DNA of 64,000 nt from an uncultured Bacilli bacterium (GCA_934098485.1 CAKOOH010000001.1:62001-126000); one strand, 5' to 3'; counted from the first letter of the stretch, positions 26,475-35,615 are shown. A program made the numbers and translations. Notes: a model not told the origin generated them from the sequence alone.

Positions 26475-29204
26475 ATGGGTAGAATAAAACCAGAAGTTGA
26501 AATTAAATATATTTGTAGTGTGATTGATAAAAACATTGTTGCACATTCTAAATTGAAAGATAGGGGATTATTATCAGAAAATATTCTTTCACAATTGAGA
26601 AATTTAACCGAAGATATAGCTATATTGATTAATAATAAAGAGAATTCTTTAAATTTGGATTGCCATTACGATAATGTTGACACTTCAATGGATTTTGTTG
26701 CTGGAAAGAGTAAGTATAAATACATAAAGAAATTTCATGATTTTCTTCAATCTACTGTTTCTCATTATACTCCTGGAGAAAATGATGCAGAAAGATTAAT
26801 GTTATATTATTTTAGATATTTGTGCATGTTTAAACAAACTTTATTAGATGAGTGTTCATTAAATATCCTTGATAAATTAGAGGATTTTCCGATATATGAA
26901 GATGAATTGACCAAAAATCATTATAAAGAGATATGCAAAAAAATAGAAGAAGTAGAAGATTTAACTAACAAAAGTTTAAAAAGAGGTAAGTTTTATGTTA
27001 ATAAATGCAGGCCAATATATGCTTTTGGGAAACTATATTATGAGTTGACTTTAACAAAAGCGACAGATTATGTTAATAAATTTGAACGAATTTTAATGTA
27101 TTCGAAACACTATATTCCAGATAATTATTCTATAAAATTATCATATATAGAAAAAGAATTAAAAATTTTTTCATATGATTCTAAGATTAAAGTTATTGAT
27201 AATTATATTATTTCAATTAGACCATGCGAAATAAGAAACATAGGAAGATTATTAGGAATTGATAAAAATGTTGATGATAATTATAATGAATATATTAGCT
27301 TAATGAAAATACTAAAGGAAGAAGAAATAAATCTACTAGAATTATTAATGTCAGACAATATTAAATACAATAATTATTTAGCAATTATTAAGGAAAAAGC
27401 TCAAAACAATAATATATCTGAATTATTAGATAGATTACATGATAGATTAAGCCAAGAACTACCTGGTAATAATATTTTAAGGTATTGTTTAGTTAAAATG
27501 GAAAATTCTGTAATTAAGGATCAATTCCAACGTGTTCAAAATGAACATATTGGCAATCTTTATATTAAAAACCAAAGCATTCCATTCGATTCAATGCCAT
27601 ATGCTATGTCTCCATATAAGCATAATGTAAGTTGGTTTCATTTGGTTAGTGCAATTGATAATGATGGTCGAGAATATGAGCTACTTGGAAAAAGTATAAA
27701 ATACAATTCAGAAATGAATAATAAATTATATACAGATTTAGATGAAGTAGAAAAGTTTGGTAATGTAGATTCTCTTATAAAAAAATACAACGACGCACTT
27801 ATATTGTATGGTATTGATTCTTCTGATAAAAGTAAGATAATTAAAGAAAATAATCTTTTGTTCATAAATTCATATGAAAAAAATTCTATTGAAATAATTA
27901 AAAAACTAAAAGCTTATATGTATAAACCATCAGAAGAAATAATAGATACTTTTTCGAATAATATTTTAAATTATCCATTAGTAGACTTAACAGATGATAA
28001 AATAGAAATAACTAAAAAAATGTTTAAAAATAATTCTATTGTATTTATACATGGCCCTGCTGGAACTGGAAAAACTAAGATGTTAGAAGTAGTAGCAACA
28101 GCTTTTATAAATTATAAAAAAATATATTTATCTAATACAAATACATCAGTTGAAAATCTTAGAAGAAGAATTCTAAAATATGATGAAGAAAATTCCAATT
28201 TTGAAACAACATCACATTACATTAAATATAATAATAATGATTATGATATTTTAATAATTGATGAAGGAAGTACTATCAGTAATGAAGAAATGCTTAAGGT
28301 ATTAAATAAACAACAATATAAGCTGATAGTATTATCTGGAGATGTCTTTCAAATTGAATCTATAAAATATGGAAATTGGTTTTCTTTATCATATAATATA
28401 TTTAAAAATGATTTCGTTTTTGAATTAATTAAAACAAACAGAACTGATGATAAAGAATTATTAGAACTATGGAAACTAATAAGAGATAATAATGATCAGG
28501 CATATAATAAAATATGTAATCAGGAATATTCATCTCTGCCAAATGAGAGTATTTTTAATAAAATAAGTGATGATGAAATAATATTATGTTTAAACTATGA
28601 TGGATTATTTGGAATAAACAATATAAATAAACTTCTACAAGAGAAAAACTCTAATAAAGAATATAATATTGGTATTGACTCATATAAGATTGATGATCCA
28701 ATTGTATTTAATGATTGTCCTAGATTCAATAATCTATATAATAATTTAAAGGGAAAAATTAAAAGTATAGAATTAGATGATGAAAATGATAGAGTATGGT
28801 TTACAATTTTAGTAGATGATTTTTTGCTTGATGAACCATTTAAATACGAAATACTTGATTATGTTGGATATAAGACTTTAATAAAGTTTTATGTTAATAA
28901 TTTTAAGGATACTAATGATGATGAAAATGGTTATGATCATATTATTCCATTTAATCTTGCATATGCAATTTCCATTCATAAAGCACAAGGTTTAGAATAT
29001 GATTCTGTTAAAATAATAATCACTTCTAACGTCGAAGATGATATTACAAAGAATATTTTTTATACAGCAATTACTAGAACAAAAAAATATTTAAAAATAT
29101 TTTGGAGTTCTGAAAGTCAAGTAAAAATATTTGATCAAATGAAAAAGAGAAACAATTCGAGAGACATTTCAATTCTAAAACAAAAAATGAATATTAATTT
29201 ATAA
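26475..29204 (+). CDS. SF1 (RecD/UvrD-like) helicase with a large unknown N-terminal region
   Basis: 909 aa. Residues 1 to about 510 match no family I can name; they are helical, Lys/Glu/Asn-rich and without catalytic motifs. The C-terminal 380 aa is a superfamily 1 helicase: Walker A GPAGTGKT at 527-534, DEAD-like motif LIIDEGSTIS, motif III SGDVFQIES, LIKTNRTDD, a late AISIHKAQGLEYDSV and FYTAITRTKK. It is a single-gene unit with its own promoter, at the right end of element 1 among defence-type genes, so a stand-alone defence or DNA-processing role is plausible but not shown. Confidence 0.75.
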   Translation: MGRIKPEVEIKYICSVIDKNIVAHSKLKDRGLLSENILSQLRNLTEDIAILINNKENSLNLDCHYDNVDTSMDFVAGKSKYKYIKKFHDFLQSTVSHYTPGENDAERLMLYYFRYLCMFKQTLLDECSLNILDKLEDFPIYEDELTKNHYKEICKKIEEVEDLTNKSLKRGKFYVNKCRPIYAFGKLYYELTLTKATDYVNKFERILMYSKHYIPDNYSIKLSYIEKELKIFSYDSKIKVIDNYIISIRPCEIRNIGRLLGIDKNVDDNYNEYISLMKILKEEEINLLELLMSDNIKYNNYLAIIKEKAQNNNISELLDRLHDRLSQELPGNNILRYCLVKMENSVIKDQFQRVQNEHIGNLYIKNQSIPFDSMPYAMSPYKHNVSWFHLVSAIDNDGREYELLGKSIKYNSEMNNKLYTDLDEVEKFGNVDSLIKKYNDALILYGIDSSDKSKIIKENNLLFINSYEKNSIEIIKKLKAYMYKPSEEIIDTFSNNILNYPLVDLTDDKIEITKKMFKNNSIVFIHGPAGTGKTKMLEVVATAFINYKKIYLSNTNTSVENLRRRILKYDEENSNFETTSHYIKYNNNDYDILIIDEGSTISNEEMLKVLNKQQYKLIVLSGDVFQIESIKYGNWFSLSYNIFKNDFVFELIKTNRTDDKELLELWKLIRDNNDQAYNKICNQEYSSLPNESIFNKISDDEIILCLNYDGLFGINNINKLLQEKNSNKEYNIGIDSYKIDDPIVFNDCPRFNNLYNNLKGKIKSIELDDENDRVWFTILVDDFLLDEPFKYEILDYVGYKTLIKFYVNNFKDTNDDENGYDHIIPFNLAYAISIHKAQGLEYDSVKIIITSNVEDDITKNIFYTAITRTKKYLKIFWSSESQVKIFDQMKKRNNSRDISILKQKMNINL

Positions 29205-29206
29205 TT

Positions 29207-29240
29207 TTAGGTACGTAATTAGGTACTAAAAGTACCTAAA
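29207..29240. repeat. Right arm-type repeats of element 1
   Basis: TTAGGTAC at 29207-29214 and 29219-29226 (12-bp spacing), with an inverted copy GTACCTAAA at 29232-29240. They mirror the pair at 18099/18111. Confidence 0.65.
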
Positions 29241-29345
29241 TGTATGTAAATTCGGATAAATCAAAATAAACTTATATGTTATTAAACCCTTATAAATAAA
29301 GGGTTTCTTTAATATTACAAATATTGACGTTTTGGAACTAAGGCG

Positions 29346-29384
29346 CCCCCTGAAGAGAGCATTTAACCGTGTTCTCATTTTTTT
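29346..29384 (+). other. Attachment core and replacement terminator at the E1/E2 junction
   Basis: The core CCCCCTGAAGAG (29346-29357) is identical to the copy in the small RNA. It is directly followed by a hairpin, GAGAGCA (29355-29361) with TGTTCTC (29370-29376), and ATTTTTTT, an intrinsic terminator. The same core-plus-terminator design appears at 18032 and 40524. The remaining bases of 29205-29623 hold only arm repeats and a promoter. Confidence 0.6.
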
Positions 29385-29434
29385 ATAAGAAATTAAGCAT
29401 TTTATATAAGATCTTACTAATTTTTAATAAGTTT

Positions 29435-29470
29435 TTAGGTAAGAATTAGGTAATAAAAATTTACCTAAAA
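29435..29470. repeat. Left arm-type repeats of element 2
   Basis: TTAGGTAA at 29435-29442 and 29446-29453 (11-bp spacing) plus inverted TTACCTAAAA at 29461-29470. The pair recurs at 30765/30776 with near-identical flanks. Confidence 0.65.
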
Positions 29471-29623
29471 TGATAGATTATACTAATAATATGTAGTAAA
29501 GTGTTGTATTTTAAGGGATTGAAAAAGTGTATACTTTCTTCTGACAGTTTCGGTTGTAAGTAAATATGCATTTATAAATGGGATTATGGTATACTATAAA
29601 TAACTAATGGAAGAGTTGATACT

Positions 29624-30184
29624 ATGATAGAATTCCCTATACTTGAAAAAAATGAAATTGTTTTAAGAAGATTAGAAACAAGCGATTATAAAAGTTACCT
29701 TGACTATGTAACTGATGAAAAAATCTCCAGTCAATTTAATTTTAATTATAATGAGGAAAGTGCAAAGTTGCGATTAGAAGAATTAGTTGAAAAATATTCA
29801 CAAGAAAATAAGCCATTTGTTTGGGTAATAGCATTGAAAGATACAGATGAATTTGTTGGAATGATAACAATTGATTCGATTTCTTTTAGTAATAAGAGAT
29901 TCAGTTTAGCTTATGGAATTAGGGCCACTTATCGTGGTAATAATTATGCTTATATTGCCAGTGTTGCCTTAATAAATTATATTTTTAATAATTTTGATAT
30001 GCATAGGTTAGAGTTAGCACATAATACAGATAACTTTGCATCACAAAAAATTATTGAAAAATTAGGTGCAAAATTTGAAGGAATAGCAAGAGAATCTAAA
30101 TTCTATAACAACGGGTTTAAGGATCGCAAAATATATAGTATTTTAAAACAAGAGTGGTTAGAAGGCAAGAATAATGAATTATGA
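29624..30184 (+). CDS. GNAT N-acetyltransferase, RimJ/RimL-like
   Basis: 186 aa. RimJ/RimL-type beginning (VLRRLETSDYKSYLDYV), acetyl-CoA loop region YGIRATYRGNNYAY and the C-terminal LAHNTDNFASQKIIEKLGAKFEG, typical of N-terminal or small-molecule acetyltransferases. The substrate cannot be told; in a mobile element a resistance or toxin-modifying role is possible. The stop codon overlaps the next gene by 11 nt, so both are translated together. A promoter with TATACT lies near 29590. Confidence 0.85.
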   Translation: MIEFPILEKNEIVLRRLETSDYKSYLDYVTDEKISSQFNFNYNEESAKLRLEELVEKYSQENKPFVWVIALKDTDEFVGMITIDSISFSNKRFSLAYGIRATYRGNNYAYIASVALINYIFNNFDMHRLELAHNTDNFASQKIIEKLGAKFEGIARESKFYNNGFKDRKIYSILKQEWLEGKNNEL

Positions 30185-30779
30185 AATTTTAGTAAATAAG
30201 GAAAATCCAATTAGTGATGAATTAAAAGTAGAAGAATTAGTATCAGTTGGGAAACATTATAGCTTAGCAAATTTAGTATATACCGATCAAGATGTTCTTC
30301 TTGAAAAAACTGCAGCAATATTTTTAAAACAGTTATTAGAGGATGCAAATAAGATTGATGAACATGTTGTTGTAGTACCAAACTCAGGTCATCGTAGTTT
30401 AGAATATCAAGAAAGAGTTATGGATTATTATATTAAATTAGAAGGTTTGGAAAAAGCCAAAAGGCGAGTTGCTGCGCCAGGCACATCTGAACACCATACA
30501 GGTCTAGCAATTGATTTAATACTTTTTTATAATGGTCAACTTTTAAAAGATTTAAATCAAGCATTAAAAACAATTATTTTTATTTATAATAATGCTCACA
30601 AATATGGATTTATTTTAAGATATCCAAAAGATAAAGAATGCATTACTGGCTATCCTTATGAACCATGGCATTTTAGATATGTTGGTATAAAGTTAGCTAC
30701 ATACTTATACGAGAATAGTATGACCTTAGAAGAATATTATTTAAATAAAAGACTTAACAATAATTTAGGTAAGAATTAG
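30174..30779 (+). CDS. M15 family D-Ala-D-Ala carboxypeptidase, VanY-like
   Basis: 201 aa without a clear signal peptide. Zinc-peptidase motifs: PNSGHRSLEYQ, SEHHTGLAIDL (usual SEHQTGxAxD) and EPWHFRYVG, supplying the His/Asp/His ligands. VanY enzymes trim the terminal D-Ala of peptidoglycan stem peptides. Lack of an export signal is odd; it could act on cytoplasmic precursors like VanX, or be exported another way. The right arm repeats of element 2 lie inside its last codons, so the gene runs to the very edge of the element. Confidence 0.85.
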   Translation: MNYEILVNKENPISDELKVEELVSVGKHYSLANLVYTDQDVLLEKTAAIFLKQLLEDANKIDEHVVVVPNSGHRSLEYQERVMDYYIKLEGLEKAKRRVAAPGTSEHHTGLAIDLILFYNGQLLKDLNQALKTIIFIYNNAHKYGFILRYPKDKECITGYPYEPWHFRYVGIKLATYLYENSMTLEEYYLNKRLNNNLGKN

Positions 30780-30783
30780 GTAA
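30765..30783. repeat. Right arm-type repeats of element 2
   Basis: TTAGGTAA at 30765-30772 and 30776-30783 (11-bp spacing), overlapping the end of the VanY-like gene. Almost the same sequence as 29435-29453. Confidence 0.65.
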
Positions 30784-30884
30784 GAAAAAAGTAAAATGGG
30801 CTAACAAGATATAGCAAAACAACTTTTAACACTTTTTAGCACATTTTAACACCAAATGAACGAAAATGAATCGATAATCCACAA

Positions 30885-30891
30885 CCCCCTG
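30885..30891. other. Attachment core at the E2/E3 junction
   Basis: CCCCCTG, preceded by CAA and followed by CCACATCC instead of AAGAG. No terminator hairpin follows here. The surrounding 30780-31112 holds arm repeats, this core and the attenuator of the next operon, and no gene. Confidence 0.45.
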
Positions 30892-30972
30892 CCACATCCA
30901 ACGAAAAATCAGAATTGATTAAAGCCAATGTTTATAAGGGTTTGTGAGCATATAGAAGATTGAAAATAATTC

Positions 30973-30991
30973 TTGGGAACAACTTGGGAAC
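30973..30991. repeat. Left arm-type repeats of element 3
   Basis: TTGGGAAC at 30973-30980 and 30984-30991 (11-bp spacing). Related pair TCGGGAAC/TGGGGAAC with identical spacing at 40399/40410. The sequence differs from the E1 and E2 arms, so a different integrase specificity is expected. Confidence 0.65.
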
Positions 30992-31042
30992 AGGTTTTAC
31001 TAAAATCGCATGATTATTGCAGACATTTAAGTAGAAAAGTAG

Positions 31043-31095
31043 TATAATGGAATCATAAAGTTCTATACAATTAAAGTATAGAATTTTTTCTTTTT
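31043..31095 (+). promoter_or_regulatory. Promoter and leader terminator of the two-gene cassette
   Basis: TATAAT at 31043-31048. About 12 nt downstream is TTCTATAC (31061-31068), perfectly paired with GTATAGAA (31076-31083), then TTTTTTCTTTTT: a textbook terminator standing between promoter and AAGGAGGG/ATG 31113. It is the same design as at 21412-21476, suggesting conditional read-through. Confidence 0.65.
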
Positions 31096-31112
31096 ATAAG
31101 GAGGGTATTTAT

Positions 31113-31760
31113 ATGAATGAATTAGTACCAGAGTTTAATGATTCCTTATTAATTGATTCTTCAGATATAATCGGTGATTATTTAGAATTGGGAATTGATA
31201 GTATTTTAGATAATGAAAGTTTGAAAGAAATACCCATTATTAAGACATTTATAGGTGTAGGAAAAATTACAAAGAGTATTAGAGAAAGAAACTTAATGAA
31301 GAATCTTGCAATTTTTATAAATGAACTTAATAGTGGAAAAATAGATAAAGAAAAACTTAGTAAGCATAAGGAAGAGTTAAGACAAAATCCTAGAAAAGCA
31401 GAAAAGGAATTAGGAAGAATTTTAATAATTTTAGAACAAACGATAGATAACATTAAATCATCAATATTAGGAAAACTCTATAAAGCATATATTAACCAAG
31501 AAATTGATTGGGATGGGTTTGCTGAATTTAGTGAAATAACTAATAGACTTTTTATGTTTGATATAAACATTCTTAACGTCATGTGGTCTAAAGAGTATAA
31601 TGCTTATATCGAACAAAAAGATGATAATTTTAGAATAGAAAGAATGTATTCATTAGGAATAATTGGTAATATATTTCCATCTATCAATGAAACTAAACAT
31701 TTACATGGAAGAGTATTGAATGGATTAGGTAAAAAATATTGCGATATAATTTTTAGATAG
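31113..31760 (+). CDS. Unknown protein, first gene of a two-gene cassette
   Basis: 215 aa, soluble, mainly helical, no signal. A short segment IKTFIGVGKITKSIRERNLMKNLAIFI may be a hydrophobic helix near residues 45-70. No family recognised. Its TAG stop is followed after 11 nt by the TTG start of the next gene, which carries a nuclease-like domain, so the two probably act together. Transcription is preceded by a leader terminator. Confidence 0.6.
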   Translation: MNELVPEFNDSLLIDSSDIIGDYLELGIDSILDNESLKEIPIIKTFIGVGKITKSIRERNLMKNLAIFINELNSGKIDKEKLSKHKEELRQNPRKAEKELGRILIILEQTIDNIKSSILGKLYKAYINQEIDWDGFAEFSEITNRLFMFDINILNVMWSKEYNAYIEQKDDNFRIERMYSLGIIGNIFPSINETKHLHGRVLNGLGKKYCDIIFR

Positions 31761-31771
31761 GAGGTTAAATA

Positions 31772-33235
31772 TTGAAAGGATTAAAATTTTCTGAGTTATT
31801 TGAAGTTGAAAAAGAAATATTGGAAGAGGAGGGCTTTGTAGATCTTTCCCTTTTATGCGACTTGCCACTGTTTATAGATCCATTTTTAATATTTGGTAGT
31901 CAAAAAGAAGAATATCAATTATTAAATGACGAAATAAATAAGTATTTATTATTTCTAAAAAATAAAGCTATTAATTATGATTTGACAAAAGGCTTATTAA
32001 AAAGTTGGTTTACTTTTTCTGAAGTCTCAAATAACTGGCTCGGGTACTGTAAATTTGGAAATAAGGGTTCTGGATTAGGAACAAAATTTGCAAAAAACTT
32101 ATACTTTAATCTAAAAAACAAATTAAATAATTTTGGTAGTAGTGATATTTTAAAAGTAGACCATATAGAAAAATTATGTCTAATAGATGACAATATAGGT
32201 TCCGATAATATTAGCGATTTTGTTGTAAATATTATAAAAAAGTATTTCTTGGATAAAACACAAGCGTTTGCTCAAAAGTATTTAAAAAAAGAACATTGCA
32301 AATTGTTTAAAGTCGATAAAGTATACTTTGATTATGATTTAGAAAGATGGATGCCAAAGCAATACTATCTTCCATTTATCAATGATGAATATATTATATT
32401 AACACCTATAGATATGTTGACAAAAGATTCTTCATGGTTAAACACAAATGATATGTTGGATAGATTTTATTTGATAGTAGAAAAAATACCAAATGAACAA
32501 TTAAAATTTGAAATAAATAATTATTTATCCTCACTATATAAAAAAGACATGACAAAAGAAGAAAAGAGAAAGGGACAATTAGATGTTATAAAAGAATTTC
32601 CTGTGTTGATAGATTACTATCTCTTAGATCGTGAAGACACCATTGATGAAGCTTCTTCAAGAGGGATAGAAAAGAGCTTATTTATAGATGAAACAATACC
32701 AACAATTGTACAGGGAATAGCTAATGCATTAAAAGAAACACAATTTTATGACTGCGATGATTCTTCATTTGAAGAGGCAAAAAAAAGAGCTTATTATTTG
32801 AAAAAATGTATTGAAGATAATGATGTTTATAGGTTGTTCTATGATTCAAAAGGAAATGTTAGACTAACAAAAGAAGAAGATTTACAATTATTATTTAGAT
32901 TAGTTTGTTTTGGTGTTATTTCTGATGTTAATAGAGAATGTAACAATGGACGAGGACCTGTAGATTATAAGTTTTCTAAATCTAACTTTGATAAGTCATT
33001 AATAGAATTTAAATTAGCTAATAATTCTAAACTAAAACAAAATTTAAAAAATCAAGTTCAAATTTACGAAAAAGCAAATGACACAAAAAAATCGATAAAA
33101 ATTATTTTATATTTTACTGATAAAGAAAAAGAACGTGTAGATAAGATTTTGAAAGAATTAAAACTAACGAATGATGAATCTATTATCTTAATTGATGCAA
33201 TTAATAATAAAAAGTCTGCTTCAAATGTTAAATAA
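31772..33235 (+). CDS. Unknown protein with PD-(D/E)XK-like C-terminal domain
   Basis: 487 aa from TTG 31772 (TAGGAGG upstream). Residues 1-380 are unassigned. Near 400-450 comes RGPVDYKFSKSN, then SLIEFKLANNSKLKQNLKNQ and QIYEKAND. The order D...(8-15)...E-x-K followed by Q-Y matches the core of PD-(D/E)XK nucleases and of the DUF-type nucleases of defence islands. It is probably the effector of a two-gene system with the upstream gene. I cannot match the pair to a named defence system. Confidence 0.6.
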   Translation: MKGLKFSELFEVEKEILEEEGFVDLSLLCDLPLFIDPFLIFGSQKEEYQLLNDEINKYLLFLKNKAINYDLTKGLLKSWFTFSEVSNNWLGYCKFGNKGSGLGTKFAKNLYFNLKNKLNNFGSSDILKVDHIEKLCLIDDNIGSDNISDFVVNIIKKYFLDKTQAFAQKYLKKEHCKLFKVDKVYFDYDLERWMPKQYYLPFINDEYIILTPIDMLTKDSSWLNTNDMLDRFYLIVEKIPNEQLKFEINNYLSSLYKKDMTKEEKRKGQLDVIKEFPVLIDYYLLDREDTIDEASSRGIEKSLFIDETIPTIVQGIANALKETQFYDCDDSSFEEAKKRAYYLKKCIEDNDVYRLFYDSKGNVRLTKEEDLQLLFRLVCFGVISDVNRECNNGRGPVDYKFSKSNFDKSLIEFKLANNSKLKQNLKNQVQIYEKANDTKKSIKIILYFTDKEKERVDKILKELKLTNDESIILIDAINNKKSASNVK

Positions 33236-33249
33236 TTAAAATAACCGAG

Positions 33250-33258
33250 AAACTAATC
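33250..33258. repeat. Left target-site duplicate of the IS3-like element
   Basis: AAACTAATC, repeated at 34612-34620 directly outside the other inverted repeat. Joining the flanks without the element gives CCGAG-AAACTAATC-CTCGG plus TTTTATT, i.e. an intrinsic terminator whose 9-nt loop is exactly the duplicated sequence. Confidence 0.75.
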
Positions 33259-33339
33259 TGAAGTTGTAAGATAAAAGTAGACAGAAAAAACTGTTTACTT
33301 TTTTTCTTTGATATAATTTGTATAAGGAGATGATAAAAT

Positions 33340-33690
33340 ATGGCAAGTAAAAGGCAAAAATTTAAACATTGGTCAAAAGAAGAAAAATTAAGGATAGTCA
33401 AAAAGATTGTTAATGAAGGTAAATCTAGTTATCAAGTAGCAAAAGAAGAAAATATTCAATCAACAGGAATGATTAGACATTGGGTAAAACTTTATATTGA
33501 GCAAGGAGAAAATGCATTAGTAAATAAAAAGAAACCAGGTAATCCTTTAAGTAAATATCAAAATAAAACGAACTTAACAAAAGAAGAACAATTAGAATAC
33601 GAAAATATGAAATTAAGAATTGAGAATGAACTATTAAAAAAAGGATACCTAATGAAAGGAGATGGTACAATTGTAAAATTCATGAAGTAA
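33340..33690 (+). CDS. IS3-family transposase OrfA
   Basis: 116 aa. N-terminal helix-turn-helix (HWSKEEKLRIVKKIV, SSYQVAKEENI), a second helical motif (HWVKLYIEQG) and a C-terminal leucine-zipper-like segment (EYENMKLRIENELLKK). An A-rich slippery run AAAAAAAGG at about 33636-33644 is placed for -1 frameshifting into orfB, as known for IS3 elements. Ribosome-binding site AAGGAGAT. Intact by itself, but the OrfAB transposase cannot be made because orfB is broken. Confidence 0.85.
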   Translation: MASKRQKFKHWSKEEKLRIVKKIVNEGKSSYQVAKEENIQSTGMIRHWVKLYIEQGENALVNKKKPGNPLSKYQNKTNLTKEEQLEYENMKLRIENELLKKGYLMKGDGTIVKFMK

Positions 33691-34577
33691 CTCAAATAAA
33701 ATATGAAATAATCTAGAATTTAAGTAAGGAATATAATATTAAATCATTATGTTTGATAATGAAAGTATCTAGAAGTGGTTATTATAGATGGTTAAAAAAT
33801 AAAAATATATTAAATCAACATGAAATTAATCGTAAAGATTTAGGTGAATTAATTAAAGATATTCGCAAAAGAAAACCAAGTTACGGATATCATAAGATTA
33901 ATGCAATAATAAGACGTGAAATTGGTTGAATTGTATCGGATAATTTAGTTCATAAGGTATGTAAAATATTAAATATTAAATCAAAAGCCAAACATTATAA
34001 ATACAAGAAACTTGGAATGGAATCAATTAAATATTCAAATCAAATATGTGGTAATTGGAACACATCTAGACCATTTGAAAAAATAGTATCAGATACAACT
34101 ACGTTTTGGTTTAAGAAAAAGAAATATGATTGGACTTTCTATTTAGATATATTTAATAATGAAATAGTTGGTTATGATGTAAGGGATTCAATGCACGGCA
34201 ATGGTATTATAAATCATAGAGAAGCACTGAATAATATGTTAAATAACAAAATAAAAAGAGGATATAAAGACCTAGAAACAATCGTTCACACTGATCAAGG
34301 TTCAGTATATTCCTCAGTGTCATTTAACAATATATTCAATTCTTATAAAGTTACCAGATCTATGTCAAAAGCTGGCACACCAACAGATAATCCAGTTATC
34401 GAATCTAAAAATGGCTGGATTAAAAAAGAAATGTATATTGATTTTGACATAAATAATTATAACACAGTTCAAGAATTTATTGATGAATTTGTTTATGATA
34501 ATAATTATTATAGACCTAGTTATGCATTAAATTATAAAACCCCCATCGAGTATAAAACTCAATTGGTGTTTAATTAG
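33636..34577 (+). pseudogene. IS3-family OrfB (DDE integrase) with two nonsense codons
   Basis: In the -1 frame relative to orfA, the translation reads into SRSGYYRWLKNK, KPSYGYHKIN, SDTTTFWF, HTDQGSVYSS and SMSKAGTPTDNPVIESKNG, giving the D...D...E catalytic residues. Stops interrupt it at TAG 33714-33716 (before NLSKEYNIK) and TGA 33927-33929 (where Trp would fit: IG-W-IVSDN). The longest remaining frame starts at 34017. As TGA is a true stop in neighbouring genes, this is decay and not recoding. Confidence 0.85.
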
Positions 34578-34611
34578 AACTTTTTGTGTCTACTTTTTGT
34601 TGACAACTTCA

Positions 34612-34620
34612 AAACTAATC
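34612..34620. repeat. Right target-site duplicate of the IS3-like element
   Basis: AAACTAATC, directly after the right inverted repeat; matches 33250-33258. It is followed by CTCGGTTTTATT, the 3' half of the split terminator. Confidence 0.75.
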
Positions 34621-35615
34621 CTCGGTTTTATTATTATCTAAATTATCTATTACTGCAACTACTTCATCTAAAGTGCTTGTAAATAGATGTGAATAAGTTT
34701 TTAAAGTTTCTTCAACTTTTGTGTGACCTAAGTATTTTGCTACAACTTGAACATTAGCTCCTTTATTAACTAAAAGAGATGCACATGAATGTCTAAAATC
34801 GTGTAATCTAATTTGCTTAACATTAGCAAATTTACAGTTAACATTTTTATGATTAGTAAGTGTATTGCTACATACAGGAAGCATGTCTCCAGCAACAAAG
34901 AAATTATCATTGAATCCTGGTATCTTTTCTGCCTCGTTTTTCACCATTTTAAGGTCATTTGTGAGGACTTGTGGCATTTTTAATATTCTTATACTACTTT
35001 TTGTTTTAGGAACCGAGAATCACCAATTTTTAATGGAACCACGACGGTCATTAATTTGCTTGGAGATACTTAAAGTTCTATCTTTAAAATTGATATCTTT
35101 CCATTGTAATCCTCTAAGCACTCCACGTCTTAATCCACAGTAATATAATATTTCAAAAATACCAATCTATTTGATATCAGTTTCAACAGAAAGAAATTGT
35201 TTAAATTCTTCATAAGTAAAAAATAATTGTTCTTTAGGAAATTCATTAGAATCATTAAAGTTATACATTTTAGGATATACCTTAGCAAAGTTAAACTCAT
35301 GCCAAGCAGTAGCATAATTCAAAATAGTTTTTAATAATTTATATATGTCATTTTTAGTTCTTGTAGCAAGATGAGTACTATTTATTTCATCATGCCATCT
35401 TTCAAAAGTAGGGTGGTTAAAATCTTTAAGTTTAACTTTATATAATGATTTTAAATAAGGCAATTTGTTGTTATAACCATATAATGTATTTTCCTTAACT
35501 TTATCTTTTCTAAAATATACTTTTCCAAATAACTATCATAGTTATTATAAAAAGGATCAATAACCTTTTCACATTCTTCATCACTTATATCTTCATCAGT
35601 ACATTTCCTTAACAT
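34615..35615 (-). pseudogene. Tyrosine integrase of element 3, multiply frameshifted
   Basis: Fragments in several frames on the minus strand: an N-terminal piece from ATG 35615 (GGAGGTG upstream), KVKENTLYGYNNK and WHDEINSTHLATRTKNDIY of the core-binding domain, and a C-terminal 120-aa block with LHDFRHSCASLL, VAKYLGHTKVEETLKTYSH and the Tyr nucleophile. At least two frame changes (about 35464 and between 34977 and 35167) disable it. Sequence blocks parallel the element 1 integrase but are clearly a different lineage. Like that one, it sits in the middle of its element. Confidence 0.85.

Larger units (their letters stand above)
33259..34611 (+). mobile_element. Decayed IS3-family insertion sequence
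   Basis: 1353 bp bounded by 31-bp imperfect inverted repeats (33259-33289 and 34581-34611, five or six mismatches) that begin TGAAGTTGT and end ACAACTTCA. Inside are orfA (33340-33690) and a broken orfB in the -1 frame. The flanking 9-bp duplication is longer than the 3-5 bp usual for IS3. Confidence 0.85.

Noticed and set aside
33927..33929. TGA in orfB at a place where Trp would fit, suggesting TGA=Trp code
   Set aside because: TGA ends several intact genes here (38243, 38727, 41992) with overlapping starts of the next gene, and orfB also carries a TAG stop. Decay of the IS explains both.
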